Notes under the pieces: generated by a model
Told to the model about the DNA's origin: nothing
The model's database searches: none
What the model saw: only the letters and a program-made list of their open reading frames with translations
Shown here: in pieces, positions 1 through 12,340 of the stretch
How positions within the stretch are numbered: position 1 is the first letter of the stretch
Layout: every line of letters begins with the position of its first letter
Translations under genes and position numbers: made by a program
Assembly (NCBI GenBank): GCA_029448655.1
Contig: JACCLO010000019.1
Span: forward strand, 124,001 to 188,000
Source of the DNA: Wolfiporia cocos
Lineage: Eukaryota; Basidiomycota; Agaricomycetes; Polyporales; Phaeolaceae
Reading direction: 5' to 3'
Length of the DNA: 64,000 nt

Positions 1-268
1 TCCGAAACACCTTGCCATTGTCGGACGCCGATGACCACGGCATCCAAGCCTCAGGCCACAGCTTCTGATCGACTCTGCCATCCTCCAGCGCTCCCACTCG
101 GAAGTAGAGTCGGAATGGTGTTTGTCATGATGCTTGTTAGAGCCCCCATCGCTATCTGTGGCGCTACGATCGCATCATCCTCACGACGCAACGGACCGGA
201 GGTTAGACACCATGAAGGAGTATATTGGAATCTTCTGCGCTTGCCATTGACAAGTCTTTCGAAACAAC
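1..268 (+). promoter_or_regulatory. Upstream region of FMO copy 1
   Basis: Non-coding sequence before the FMO start codon, matching 51239-51498 upstream of the second FMO with scattered substitutions and small indels. No clear TATA box was seen. The only open frames here are short and antisense, and I regard them as chance. Confidence 0.5.
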
Positions 269-2735
269 ATGATTCAAACCGCCCAGCCATCCCGCATTCC
301 AACCCTCGATAAGCTAGGAGCTGCCGTTTCTGATGATGTAGACGTTCACCAAGTTGCAGGGGACTGGCTGCAGTCGTTCGCCCTTCATGCAAAGTCGGGA
401 AACATCGGTGGCATCCTAGACTTATTCGTTGAAGATGCATACTGGCGAGATTACCTTGTGCTCACTTGGAACTTCCGTACTTTCGATGGTTCCAGCGCTA
501 TCAGAAAATTCCTCACAGACCGTCTTGCCCCCGCTCAGCTTGATTCTTTCACGCTCAAGGACTTTGTTCGCCTCGAAAGGCCATATTCAGACTTGGCATG
601 GATTGTTGCAGTATTCGAATTCGAGTCTAAGGTCGGGATCGCAACTGGCGTGCTGCACCTCGTTCCGACGGCCACCGGCCAGTGGAAGGCGCATACGATG
701 TTCACCACCCTGGAGGACCTCAAGGACTTCCGCGAAAAGGTAGGACCACTGCGGAGTCAGGCACATGTTCCGGGCACGGAATGGGCAGAGAAGAGGCGGC
801 GCGAACTCGAGTTTCCGGACAGTGATCCAACAGTGTTGATCATTGGTGGAGGACATAGCGGCTTGGAGTTGGCTGCAAGGCTCAAGTTCCTAGATGTCCC
901 GGTACTCGTCGTCGAGAAGAGCGCTCGCATTGGAGATAACTGGCGTTCGCGTTACGATACATTATGTCTGCATTGGCCTATTTGTAAGTGTGCAAATTCA
1001 AGAGCACGCTTCGCTTCTGACACTGTCAGTAGGGTATGACCATATGCCTTACATACCGTATGTTTAGTTCTTGGTTCCTTACTTTCTGCCATGAAACTGA
1101 TGTCCTCTGCTGTCAGGTTCCCACCCACATGGCCACTGTACACGCCTTCGCTCAAGATGGCCGACTGGCTTGAGTCGTACGCGCAAGCACTTGAATTGAA
1201 CGTATGGACATCAACGACAGCCATGAACGCAACGCAAGGGTCCGACAAAACGTGGACCGTGAGCGTGAAGCGCGGAGATGGCGTGGAGCGCATCCTCCAG
1301 GTAAGGCATCTTGGTAGGTGCTACTCGATCGCGGCAGATCTGCGTCAATCTTAGACACTGTTGTACATAGTTTTTGCTACGGGCCTGGGCGATGCAACAC
1401 CAAACATGCCCGTCATTCCCGGCATGGTGAGCTCCTCGATCAATTGCGACATGTACGCACCTCACGTGATCGCGATCAAGGACAAATTCGCAGGTCGCAT
1501 CATGCATTCGGCGTCGTACAAGAACCACAAGGGCTTCGAAGGCCAGAAGGTTATTGTCATTGGTGCGGGTAACTCTGGTAAGTCGATGTCTCAGCGTGGT
1601 CACCCGAGCTTATGAGGAATGCACAGGCCATGATGTGGCCTCCGATCTTGCTAGAAATGACATCGGTAGGCGACGATCTCATGGCTGGGCGTTAGTTGAC
1701 GCAACTTCTGGCAGATGTGACGATGTTCCAGCGGAGCGCTAACTTCGTCATGAATTTGGATAAGGAGTGGAAGTACATGGGTGGTGGTGTGTCCATGTGT
1801 ATCGTCGTCGATCGGCGGCGTCCAAGCTCTGATCATTTGCAGCTTTGTACAGTGAGACGTCGCCTCCGACCGAGATCGCAGATCGCCTGCATCATTCGGT
1901 GCCCCACCTCCTGCAGGAGAACGGTCTTGCGCAGCGGGCTGTGAAGAAGATCATGGAAGGTGACAAGTGAGCGCTGCCTGATAAGAACATAATGCCCCTT
2001 GTTTATGACTGGCAGAGAACTCATCGAAAAGCTGGAATCTGTTGGATTCAAGATCAACTTAGGTATCAAGGACACTGGAGTGCTGATACTTCTCAAGACG
2101 AAAGCAGGCGGTCATTACTTCGGTATGTGGGGGAGCTGCAGTGAGACATTTCTGCAGAGCTGATCGGGAGCGCACAGAGACCGGAGCCAGTCAGTTAATC
2201 ATCGATGGCAAGATCAAGCTCAAGAACGACAGCCAGATTGCTTGTTTCACGGAGACAGGCTTGAAGTTTGAGAACGGATCAGAGCTACCCGCAGATACTG
2301 TGGTCTGTGCGACAGGGTATGTATGAGCTCTGAAACGTGCGAGCAAAATTGAGAGTTCTTCGTAGGGTGGGCGACACCAGGAATTCGATCCGCTCGGTCT
2401 GCGGAGATGCTGTGGCGGAGGCTTGCAATCCTATTTGGGGACTCGACCAAGAGGGCGAGATACAAGGTGTCTGGCGTGATCTGGGCGTTCCAGGATTGTG
2501 GTACATGATGGGTACGTAAAAGTACATCTTTGTGGCGTTTAGCTTCGTTAACAACTGCTTGACAGGTCCCCTCCAAATGGCGCGGTTCTTCTCGAAGCTC
2601 ATGGCATTGCGTATGTGTGCAACCCATCATTAATGTGACCTTGACTGAACTGCCACACGGGATTTAGAAATCAAAGCTATGGAAGTCAACGTTTTCGGTT
2701 CTCGCTACAACAGTATCAAGGGTGAGGAAACGTAA
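269..2735 (+). CDS. Flavin-containing monooxygenase with N-terminal NTF2/SnoaL-like domain, copy 1
   Basis: Predicted FAD/NADPH-dependent monooxygenase (group B), probably cytosolic, tailoring the neighbouring PKS product. Exons: 269-983, 1033-1057, 1117-1313, 1371-1426, 1481-1577, 1627-1665, 1715-1786, 1843-1966, 2016-2122, 2178-2316, 2366-2511, 2566-2610, 2668-2735. They sum to 1830 nt (609 aa) with consistent phases and GT-AG borders. Residues about 25-150 resemble an NTF2/SnoaL fold. The FAD Rossmann motif GGGHSG is at 193-198, an FMO signature-like FAGRIMHS at about 334, the NADPH motif GAGNSG at 359-364 and an ATG motif near the C-terminus. It faces the MFS gene tail to tail. Small exons make the splice model partly inferential, but the second copy supports every junction. 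The substrate is unknown; it could act as a hydroxylase or a Baeyer-Villiger enzyme. Confidence 0.9.
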
Positions 2736-3367
2736 AGCTCTTGATTGATGTCATTCCACTCGTAGGGCAGCGCGAAGGATACTAAGGTCCATAAAGTGTT
2801 ATGTTATCTTGCGGAGACGATATGTATTTTAGTCGTGATCATTATTTCGACTTTTGGATTTTGACGAGAGCGCAAGCTGCCTCATTAGTGTAATGGACGA
2901 TTTCCAGCGGGATCTCAGCAGAATAATGCTCCATTCGTTCACCATCGAGACCATCTGCCCCACGCCGTACATCAAGTAAAACCAAAACTTCCGATACATA
3001 TCATCCCAGAATTAGTATTATACCGACTCCCAGCTGCTGGCACCGCATTGTAGCCTAATATTGATGGTTCCTCTCGCGATTGCTTGCTGCGATAAGGAAA
3101 ACTTCTGGTTGTCTAGAATTTACTACACAAAATTCACTTGCGCGGCCCTGACCGCACAACGCATCTATGTATGTCTGTCATTATTGTCAAGCAACACGAT
3201 TAGGGCATTGGGATAGTAATCCGAACGAGTATGTACACGAACAACGTTCGGTGTTTTCAACTATTAGGGAAATCATGATTCTGACATATTGCGAGAAGCG
3301 GTAAGGAGTGTGAGTCATAATCAATGAGCGTCGAATAGTGTCATAGGATGTATCGTTGAGTCGCAAA
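2736..3367. other. Convergent intergenic spacer, copy 1
   Basis: The 632 bp between the FMO stop and the MFS stop must hold both 3' ends. It aligns with 53987-54533, with several indels. I see no gene, repeat or RNA in it. Confidence 0.6.
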
Positions 3368-5001
3368 TTAGACCTTGACGAACAGCTTCTTGCTAAACTG
3401 CAGGCGCACGGGAACGAGTAACCAGGACGCCACGATGGGCACGAGTGCGCACCACACGATCAGGTACCTGTACGCGTCCTGCGACTCCTCGCTAACGCCG
3501 TACATTGCAGCAGTGTCGGCAATTATACGCGATCCGATTGGTACGGCGAAAATGGGTGGGATAACATTCATCAAAAACTGGATGGCCACGGCTGAACCGA
3601 GCTTCTCCATACCTGTGAGAGCGCTGATCAGTCTTTCTTGGCAGTACGACTGCACGGATCGTACTTACCGACAATCTTTGCTGTGGTTGGTACGGAGAGC
3701 GGCCAGTAAGCTACGGTGTCCGGCGTTAGTGCGCATGATCTCGGCCGAAGGAGAGTCAGCCTCACGTCCGCTGAATAGGCCCCAGAAGATTCCAAAGACC
3801 ATCATCACGCCCACATCGTTTGCAAAAAGCCAGATGAAGATGCACATGAGGCCGGTGAGGAAGTGCATGACAATCAGCACGTTGATCGGCCCAGCTCGGT
3901 CTGCCATGAAACCCGCCATGATTCGGCCGACGGCGTTGAGCGCAGTAGTCACTGCAAGCACGCCAGATGCATCGGTGTTCGACAAACCTACCGCGAGACA
4001 GTAATCTGCGCCAATATCATGTGTGAGCTACGGGTGAAATCGGGAAACACATTTGCGGTATCACGCACTGGGGATGTAGAACAATGGCGTGACATATCCA
4101 AAGAATTGCAAGAAGCAAAAAGCGAGGTAGAGTGTATATCCGGGGATCTTGAAAACAGAGAGGTCGAAGACATGGTACTGCACGTGTTTCTTCGCCACCG
4201 TACGCTGTCGAACCAACGCTACACCCAACATACCAACCACCAGACTGAGGAAACCGAGGAAACGGAGTGCCCATTGCACAGAGGTACGATCAATCAGGAC
4301 TTGACAAATGGGGGACAATACCACACCGCCAAGTGACGTTCCTGACTGAAGGAGAGCACGGTGAATTGGCTGATAATGTATGCAGCGTTCATTCCCACTT
4401 ACACTAGCGATGCCCGATGCGAGACTACGCCGCTTCTTGAACCATTGAGAGGGCAACGCAATCGAGGGTATCCACGACAAAGAAATACCAAGTCTGTCAA
4501 CCGAAGTCAATTCAGAACCTCCATACCCACCTCACAAACAATCGGCAGCGCTCACCCAAACATAATTCCCTGTGACAGGATCAGCTCCCAGAACTTGTGC
4601 GATATTGAGGCGAGTTCGAATGCAACTGAAATTAGGAGGACACCGAGAAATATAGGCGCGCGGATGCCAAAGTTCGATATTAAGATGTTTGAGAAAGGGC
4701 CCAGCAGGAATCCGAAGCCCATTCCGCAACCTCCCACAAAACCGAGCTTGAGAGTACTGACTTCCCGGAAAGAGGAGCTTTCTTGGGAGGTATATGCGTC
4801 TTGGAAGACACCCCAGATGGTCGCGATACCGAAGCCAACAAAACTGACCAGCCAGGTGGCGGCGACAGTCATCCAGGCCTCCAAACCACCGTCCGGAGGT
4901 TCGTCCAGCTGCGTAGGTGCCTCCGCATCCTGCGTTCCTTCTTCGCGCTTGGCTTCCAGCGAGGAGGGGGGTTTCTCCTCATTGTCCATTCCATTCGCCA
5001 T
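3368..5001 (-). CDS. MFS transporter, monocarboxylate-porter-like, copy 1
   Basis: Predicted plasma-membrane MFS carrier of the MCT-like family common in fungi. Exons in transcript order: 5001-4556, 4493-4403, 4345-4069, 4005-3766, 3710-3669, 3612-3368, giving 1341 nt and 446 aa with no stop. A hydrophilic N-terminus of about 45 residues precedes DGGLEAWMTVAATWLVSF, typical of MCT-like MFS proteins, followed by about 12 hydrophobic segments. The loop after TM4 reads QWFKKRRSLASGIA. The start is placed at the ATG shared with copy 2, because sequence upstream of it is not collinear. It is divergent from the PKS and convergent with the FMO, which suggests product export or precursor import. The substrate is not determined. 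Confidence 0.88.
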
Positions 5002-6735
5002 AGTTGGAGTCGCTGAAGAGGATAACGACGTGACGGTCGATGTGTAAGAGTTGGACAGGCTCGTGACGCTTCGTTTGTATGCACTGCTACCAAAATCTGT
5101 TTGTGAAGCTGCGAGGCAAGTCAGGTGCCTTTGGGTGGTGTTACAATCATACAACTGTAACAACGCATCAATACTCGGGCTCCGGGGAGGCTTATTCGGA
5201 ATTCGACAGGCTTGTGACAGTCATAGAAACTAACGTCCGATGCGGACTTCTCAGCCATCGTGTTTGCGAAAGAGCGGCGGAATTTGCGCAGACGCGCTTA
5301 TCAGCTGGTTAGAAACGTTGTCGGGCATCTGCATCAGGACCTGAAGGCGGATAATCTGGGATATTCTCCGACTTCTCTGGGTACAGTCAGTAGCACTCGG
5401 GGCAGACAAATTAGCAGCAACCCTGCCAGAAGCGACCCGCTGAAACGGGTCCCATGTCGATACGTATATCTGCTCGCCGGTTTGGCAAAGTGGCGCGGGG
5501 CGTGGAGATCATCACGGTGCAGCATGCAGTCCATTTCCCACAGGATTAGGGTTCTGTCATCAGATATGGCAGTGGTGCTGCCAGCTTACCGGAATGTACT
5601 AGGTTCAGTGACGAGCCAGTTTGGAATTGACGCTTGAGGCGATTGGAAGCCTCGAAAGTGCGCGAGGAGGCTGCTTGGTTTTCCTCCGATCGGGGATGGC
5701 GAGTGTGGTGGTGCAATGACTTGGGCGGGGAATAGCACTGCATTGGAGCAAGGGTCTCATTAGATCTCATTAACTCAACTTAAGTGATCGGGACATTGGC
5801 GATGAACAATTCAGATTCAGCGAGTGCACGCTTCGAGGAAGCTGACTAATCCAGATTAGGTAAGGCAAGTGCTCGCTTCTACCGCTGCCTTCTCGCGACG
5901 CCCATAGAGCTGGGAAAGCTCTGCCGGCAAACTCAATTATTCTGGTGTATCTCAATATCCGGGAGTCGCGGCACGATACCGATACTAGCCACAGTCTGGT
6001 TCACAGGTTATCTCAATTACTTGGTCCATCTCCGACTGCTATTGTCGACATTAGCTATGTCATCCCTGCTGGCACAAGGTGCAAATCTCGAGCCACCTAT
6101 TTCATGCAAAAAATGCGCAAGATTAGTTCATGCTGTTGATTCTCCAAAAACGATTGGCCAAGATATACCTGTAATTGTAGCTCCTCTTGATCATTGCCAC
6201 AAAACGCCCAGAACAATTTCTGTGAGTCTGATGGATACGGGAGGCCGATCTGCTCGCTGCATGACATTGCGAACTAATTTGCGCCGACCTCTCCCTAGAC
6301 AAATTGCTTCAGTGACCGGCATCTGCTGAGCTGCAATAGCCTTCCTGTTTTGCCTGGGTATAGCAAGCTCATGATGCCGCGAATACATCACAACCGGCTG
6401 GGAGGTTGGGCCGTTCTTCCTCGGAAATCCCAATCGGATTCTGATTTCTCGCGCGGCTCCTTGTCGTTCATCATTCCAACAGTTTTGGCACCCGGCTGAG
6501 CGGAATCCGCCATCGGCGTTCTACGCTCTCCGCCCACCAGAATGTATGCGGACCGACTTGACATGGTTGCAAGATTTGTTTGACTTACGGGTGCTGTGTT
6601 CGCAACCATTATCATCCCTGTATGACGTCCGAGTCAATGCCGCACATCAACCGTTTACGTCCTCCCGGACTTTTTAATCGTATAAAAACTTTCAAGGAGA
6701 CAGGGCACACACTCAAGTTTTCGTCCCTGCTTCGC
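5002..6735. promoter_or_regulatory. Shared divergent MFS/PKS upstream region, copy 1
   Basis: This 1.73 kb region separates the divergent MFS and PKS start codons. A TATAAAA box lies at 6681-6687, 55 bp before the PKS ATG, and copy 2 has the equivalent box. The rest is diverged from copy 2 (56160-57986) by many substitutions and indels. No coding sequence is supported. Confidence 0.65.
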
Positions 6736-9700
6736 ATGACCGACATCTCAAGTAAACATTGCTGCTCCCACTTCGAGAAGCAATCTGTGGCAATTGTGCG
6801 TTGAGCGACTACTACACAGCGAATGCACTGAGACGTCCTTTATAGGTTGGCATTGCCGCTGATATTCCAAGTGGAGCGCACTCGGAACATAATTTGGGCT
6901 ACCGTGACCTTTTCGACTTCTTGCTCAACAAGAATGAAGCGTACGAGGAAACTCCAAAGGAACGGCTGTACGTTGAATCGTGCGTAAATGTTATATTTCT
7001 AGCACTGAGTGTCGGCGTTGACGGAGCTTCGTGCAACAGGTCAACAACCAAGGACTATGAACAACCATCTGCCATGCGGGGCATCTTCTTGAAGGACATC
7101 GATTCATTCGATCATGTAGAATTCAGAATATCTGCGGAAGAGGCGCGGGGAATGGCCCTAAGCACAAAGAAGCTCCTTGAGGCTTCTTTTCTTGCTCTCC
7201 TCGATGCCGGGATCGATTACAGGGGCCGAAATGTTGGCTGGTATGCTTCCGACACTACACATGATGTGTTCAGCATCTCCGACGCAGTCCGTGCCTTTCA
7301 TATGGCGTGACCGTTCAAGAAGTCTAACTAACGGATTATCGATCAGGACGAACAGGAACCTCGAGGGGCCTTTGCGAGCATTCCGTGCATATGCGATGAA
7401 GTTCCCAGGCACCTCGATCTTCGCGGACCATGCGTTCCAATTGATGCATCCTGCAATTCAAGTTTGACCGCGCTACACTTGGCAGTACAGGCCTTGCGCG
7501 TAGGGGAATGCGAAGCAGCCGTTGTTGCCGGCTGCCGATTGTACCCAAAGTAATTGTTGAGATATTACGCCGCAAGGACAATAAATCAAGTACTAATACG
7601 ATACGTGAATCTTATTAGGATGACTGACTCCCTGCAACGAAGTGCTGGTCCGATCGCCATTCCCGGAACTCGGGACAAGATTTTTGAAGCCGAATCTGAG
7701 GAGTGCGTGCGATGAATCTACATTGCCTGAGGAAGCTCAAATTTCTCGATTTGATCAGATTTGCACTGGGCGAGGGCATAGTAGCTATCGTGCTCAAGCC
7801 ATACGATGATGCGATCCGTGACGGTGACTACATATACGGCAACGTGAGTGACCACCTCGACATCGAACGGCCACTGCTCATATTCCTGATAGATCTTGGG
7901 GACGGGCATCAACGCTTCCGGTTCTGCATTCAATGGCGAAGATCATATAAGCGTACGCGTCGACGCCGTACGACGTGCGTATGATGGGATCGACTGCCAG
8001 CCGCAAGATGTTGACTACGTTGAAAGACACGGAACTGGTATGACCGCCCCTACGCCATATGTTGTGGCACGACTGACCCAACCCTTATTTAGGCACTGCG
8101 TCGGGTCACTCGAACGAAACCGATTGGATCGGTCAAGTATTTGGACGAGATAGCGAGCTGTTGATTGGCAGTGTTGCAGGCAACATTGGGTGAGGTTTCC
8201 GGAGTCGATCAACGTGAACGTTTGTGTGCTGACCATTAGTCCAGTCATCTTGGCAATGCAGCTTTCCTTGCTTCACTTTGCAAAGTATGCGCGATCTTGG
8301 AGGGCGGCGTTGTCCCCCCTACACTGAACTTGGCCAACCGGGATCCTGCTGTCCAGTGGGGGAACTACAAGTTACGCGTACCCCGAGAACCAACTTCTAT
8401 CAAAGCGCGCTCGCCATCGAGAAAGCTCACAATTTCAATGTCTAGTTCCGGCATCGGCGGTACCAATGGTCATGTCGTGGTTCAGAGTGCCTCCGCTCAG
8501 GGTGCTGATCCGATGGACGTACAATCCACGCATCACCCGACGCTGCTTATGGCGGGCGGTCTCACGTCGCGATCCGCAGGTGCTATCGCAGGCGCGCTGA
8601 ACAAGTTGGCCGCCAGTCATCCCGATCAGTCGGCGGAACTTTCAACGATCTCTGGGCGCTGCACTAGGCAGATGGCTTGGCGAACCTTCACTGTAACGCA
8701 CCCCGAGAAGCAAGCATCTCCGCAATTCTTGACCCCCGTGCTGTCCGCTCGTGTTAAGCCGCCGGTAGTATTTGTCTTCCCTGGCCAAGGCCCACAACAT
8801 ATCAATAGTAAGTAGAGATTTAAATTCAGACACCTGTATTGCACACGAGACTGATTTGCTTGTATTCTCAGTGGGCCGTCAACTTGCTAAGCGATTCCCG
8901 ATCTTCCGCAACACGATCGCTGAGTTGGACGAATGCCACCGCAATGTCACCGGCGGCTCCCTGGTAGAGCAGGTCGGGCTTTTCTCAGACAGCGCCACGG
9001 CTCAAGCTCTTCCCCCTGTTTGGCCTGTGTCTGTCATTTTTCCGTCCATGGTTATGGTCCAGATCGCGCTCTTTGAATTACTACGCAGCTTGGGCCTTCG
9101 ACCGAATGTCCTCGTCGGACATTCGGCCGGTGAGACATCTATGGTGTACGCGTCTGGTGCAGGACCGAAGGCTATGGCGATGGAGATAGCGATCGCTCAG
9201 GGGCGTGCGGTCGCGGCAGTGGAACAAGCAAACGGAGCTATGGCGGCTCTTGGGTGCAATGCAGCTGACGGGCGTGCGATTATTCATCTCGCATGCTCCG
9301 CGGAAGAGCGGGGAACGCTTGATTTGGCGGGTTTCAATGCGCCAGATGCGATTGCAATTTCCGGTCACGCGCATCTTGTCGACAAGGCTGTCGCTATTGC
9401 CGCATCTCGTGGGATCTTTGCCCGACAACTGCAGACTGGTGTCGCTGTCCACTCCGCCCTGATGGAGTTGTGTCAAGACGAGTACCGCACGCAGTTGGCC
9501 AACGTGTTCGCACGATACCCAGGTGATCACAACCCGGTGATCACGACGTACTCCACCGCGACTGGAACGTTGCTTGAACGTTTCACCCCTGACTACTTCT
9601 GGCGGAACTTCAGAGACCCGGTCCAGTTCACGCAAGCGTTCACCTCTATTGTCCAGGCGTATCCCAATGCAGCACATGTCGAGATCAGCCCACACCCCGT

Positions 9701-11090
9701 GCTGTCACCGTACATGCAACAGATGGGTGCTCCTACAGTGACTTGCCCCATGCGTCGCTGCAGGCAGCCAGACGCGTACCAAGAGGAGACTGACCTGCTT
9801 ACCTGCTTGGGCCACCTCGTCGTCGCTGGAAACGATGACATCAACTTCCACGCTCTGAACGGACAGAACGGCATCACGAGGACCATCGCATTCCCTAGGT
9901 ATCCATTCGCGAAGGGCCTCGACGCATCGTTGCCACCTTCCCCGTCGGAGAGTCCTCGAGATGAACTAAAGGGTGTCATCATGCAGTCATTGAACGTAGA
10001 TCCGGGTCAGTTCCGCGATGATGCGCCCTTGACATCATATGGCCTTGATTCCCTTTCTGCGGGCCGGCTCGCCTTTACGCTTCGGCCATTCCTCACCATC
10101 TCATCAATGGAGCTACTAGGGAGCATTAGTCTCACAGACATCCAGCATCGCATTGATGTAGAGAAGCGGGCTCAAACCGAGGGTTCGCTTAAAGTATCAT
10201 CTAAGGTGACATACTTCCAGTGGGATGGGGTGCACAAGCCGGGTCAGACAGTTCTTAAACTGGTCGACAACGGCGAGACTCCGCTCATCGTGATTCACGG
10301 CGCGAGCGGAAGTCCACTTCCCTTCGTCGCCATCCAAGAAAAGTTTAACAGCTCGCTATGGGCACTACAGACGACACCGGAGACGCCGCTCTACCCGCTC
10401 GAGGCGTTCTGTCGGCACTATTATGAGCAGATCAAGCTTGCGCAGCCGGAGGGACCCTACCGCCTCGGTGCCTTCTGCGCGAGCACGATCATGGCGACCA
10501 TGATTGCGAAGATGATGGAAGACAATGGGGACCAGGTTGCGCAGCTGTGCTACATCGACCACTCGCCCCTCCTGTGGGTGTCTCCGCTCATCGCGCCCGA
10601 CGAACAGGCGATGGAGCTACGATCCGCCGGGCCCGATATGATACGCCGGCTGCTCGCATCGATGCTTGCGCTGTACCGCGCGGATCCCTCTCAATCGCGC
10701 CACCGTGCGGCACAGGACTGGCAAGACGCTGCGGACGGGCTGGAGGCGCCTGAGCACGTCAAGGGCTGGTGGAACACGTTTACGAACCTCCACGTCGGCG
10801 TGTATGAGTTCATCTTCTCGCTCCTTCCAGAAGGCCAACAGCCCACTATTCCTGCTTTGCAAGAGGCCCTCTTGCAGTGGATGCGGTCGGTAAAAGCGCC
10901 GATGACGGTCTTCGTCGCGCTGAAGGGGTACATCGCGTTCATCGCGGAGGAAAGGAGGGCTGGCTGGGAACAGTATGGGATTGAGCGAGTTTCCCCCGAC
11001 GCTCAGATCGTCACGGTGACTGGCGGTCACTTCCAAGTGCTGGAGTCGCCAGAATTTATCGAGACAGCTCAGGCCGGTTGGACGGCGTGA
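6736..11090 (+). CDS. Type I polyketide synthase KS-AT-ACP-TE, copy 1
   Basis: Iterative fungal PKS, 1298 aa. Exons: 6736-6795, 6846-7286, 7347-7549, 7619-7702, 7759-7843, 7893-8037, 8093-8189, 8245-8807, 8872-11090 (3897 nt). KS spans about 18-440 with the nucleophile Cys203 in DASCNSS (family DTACSSS), His337 in RHGTGT and His373 in GNIGH. The Lys expected in the VKxNxGH motif is Ala368. AT has GHSAGE with Ser644. ACP has GLDSLS with Ser953. The C-terminal thioesterase reads GAFCAS where GxSxG is expected, so the nucleophile would be Cys1095, with a downstream DHS and His1279. There is no SAT, product-template, KR, DH, ER or ligase domain. The ATG follows a TATA box by 55 bp. The predicted product is a short unreduced polyketide; identity unknown. 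Confidence 0.9.
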
Positions 11091-11837
11091 GATATCCCGG
11101 ATAGAGCATGGCCTTGCGTCCATTGTAATAGCAGTAGAGTCGGTATCGCAATGTATGCTATCTTGTATTTTACCAGATATATAAACTGCTGCGATTATAG
11201 CATAGGGCGAGCGCGAACAGCTTGTGCAGAAGCCGTTTCACTCTACGCGTCGATTAGCCAGTATCATTGTCGGGCCAGAGCAAATGAAGTAAGGCTCCAA
11301 CCATATACAATACATATACGGAAATTTCGTATTTACACAGTATACGGTATATACTAAGTATTTATGCGGTTTATTGTACATGTAACACTCCTTCTTGTGC
11401 CCACTTCTTCGTGCACATGGCCTGTGTGATTGTTTCTGCTTTGAGAGAGCTTCTGGCATTGCTGCAGAGATGTTGCGAAGATGAGGATAGCCATTCAACC
11501 GAGATGCTCGCACCAGGGATGTCGCAATCTGAAACCGGCGCCCCGACGCGCCGTGTTGGTAGCCTCGTGGGCCGTAGACCGAGTATACCCGTACGTTTAT
11601 CTTTTATTCTGCACGCGTTCCTGCCCCTTTAAAACTGCTGACCGTCTATTCCTTTTACGGACTGCCACTCAGCGTCATTTATACTCTTCGTTACCTGCCC
11701 CGGATGCTCCAGTGGCTTACTCCCTGGTGCATACGCGTACGTCCCTCTCGTAGTGTCCTCTTACATAGTGATGTACTTACAGTGACGCTTTGTCGCGTCA
11801 CTGCTAGGTACAAATACGAGTGGCTTACTCCCTGGTG
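11091..11837. other. 3' flank of PKS copy 1 and end of duplication
   Basis: About 200 bp after the PKS stop still aligns with copy 2, then homology ends at about 11291. The remainder has no supported gene. A sequence of about 28 bp around GTGGCTTACTCCCTGGTG occurs at about 11710 and again at about 11819, the second time abutting the foldback element, which suggests a local tandem repeat of about 110 bp. Confidence 0.5.
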
Positions 11838-11962
11838 AGGGACTTCAGTCAATTATCTTAATCTGCCAACTGCCCTTCGCTTAAGAAATCGCAGTTGCGA
11901 GCTAGGTTTGCACGCAGATTAATCTGCTAACTGCGGCAGATTAATCTACTGTGACAATAAAA

Positions 11963-12050
11963 TGGTACATCCTGGATTCGAACCAAGGACCTTAGCGCAG
12001 ACGAGAATAACAGCATTGCAGCATACATTAGCCAACTGAGCCACAGTGCG
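11963..12050 (-). other. tRNA-like sequence in left arm
   Basis: On the minus strand the block has an A-box-like GTGGCTCAGTTGGC and a near-perfect B box GGTTCGAATCC followed by a 3' end reading TGTACCA. The acceptor 5' half does not pair well with the 3' half and no clear anticodon arm forms, so I call it tRNA-related (SINE head or pseudogene), not a tRNA gene. Confidence 0.5.
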
Positions 12051-12340
12051 ACTACTGTCTACCCCATTTTAAGCAATATATAGAGTATTTTGTAAACTTC
12101 ATTTTCGCAGTTTAACATCTTCCATAACACAAATACAAATGAATCTGCCTCTAAAGACCTGTGATTCCAGTATATTCAGCTTTCCCATGGTGAGTTGCTC
12201 CAGGTCAAGCATGGTAAATCAAGCTACCACTATCATTGATTTCTGTATGCTTGTTGGAGCAGTTAGTTGCCTTGATGATTTGCGAAATTGTGTGTAAAAT
12301 TTGCGTTACATATATTTTGATTGGTCAGGGGTAACTGTTG

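Larger units (their letters stand above)
1..11291 (+). repeat. Segmental duplication, copy 1 (FMO-MFS-PKS cluster)
   Basis: This block aligns in order and orientation with 51239-62539. The left end is cut by the window start, so the unit may be longer. Homology stops at about 11291, inside a shared AAATGAAGTA. Coding exons match in number and length; introns and intergenic DNA carry more substitutions and indels, so the copies are not an assembly echo of identical sequence. Confidence 0.95.

Noticed and set aside
1361..1615. FMO read straight through intron 4 as coding
   Set aside because: In copy 1 the 54-nt intron is in frame, but in copy 2 it is 62 nt and would shift the frame; the conserved protein continues only if it is spliced out.
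4361..5047. Long plus-strand open frame (228 codons) opposite the MFS gene, and the similar 259-codon frame at 55519
   Set aside because: Antisense to exons and introns of a well-supported MFS gene, with no protein motifs; it persists because the MFS sequence itself is conserved.
9081..9695. 204-codon antisense frame in the PKS AT region, repeated at 60325-60939
   Set aside because: Pure shadow of a high-GC coding exon; no domain and no independent signal.
8772..11090. A separate AT-ACP-TE protein starting inside the PKS
   Set aside because: A canonical intron (8808-8871) joins it in frame to the KS-encoding exons; both copies agree.
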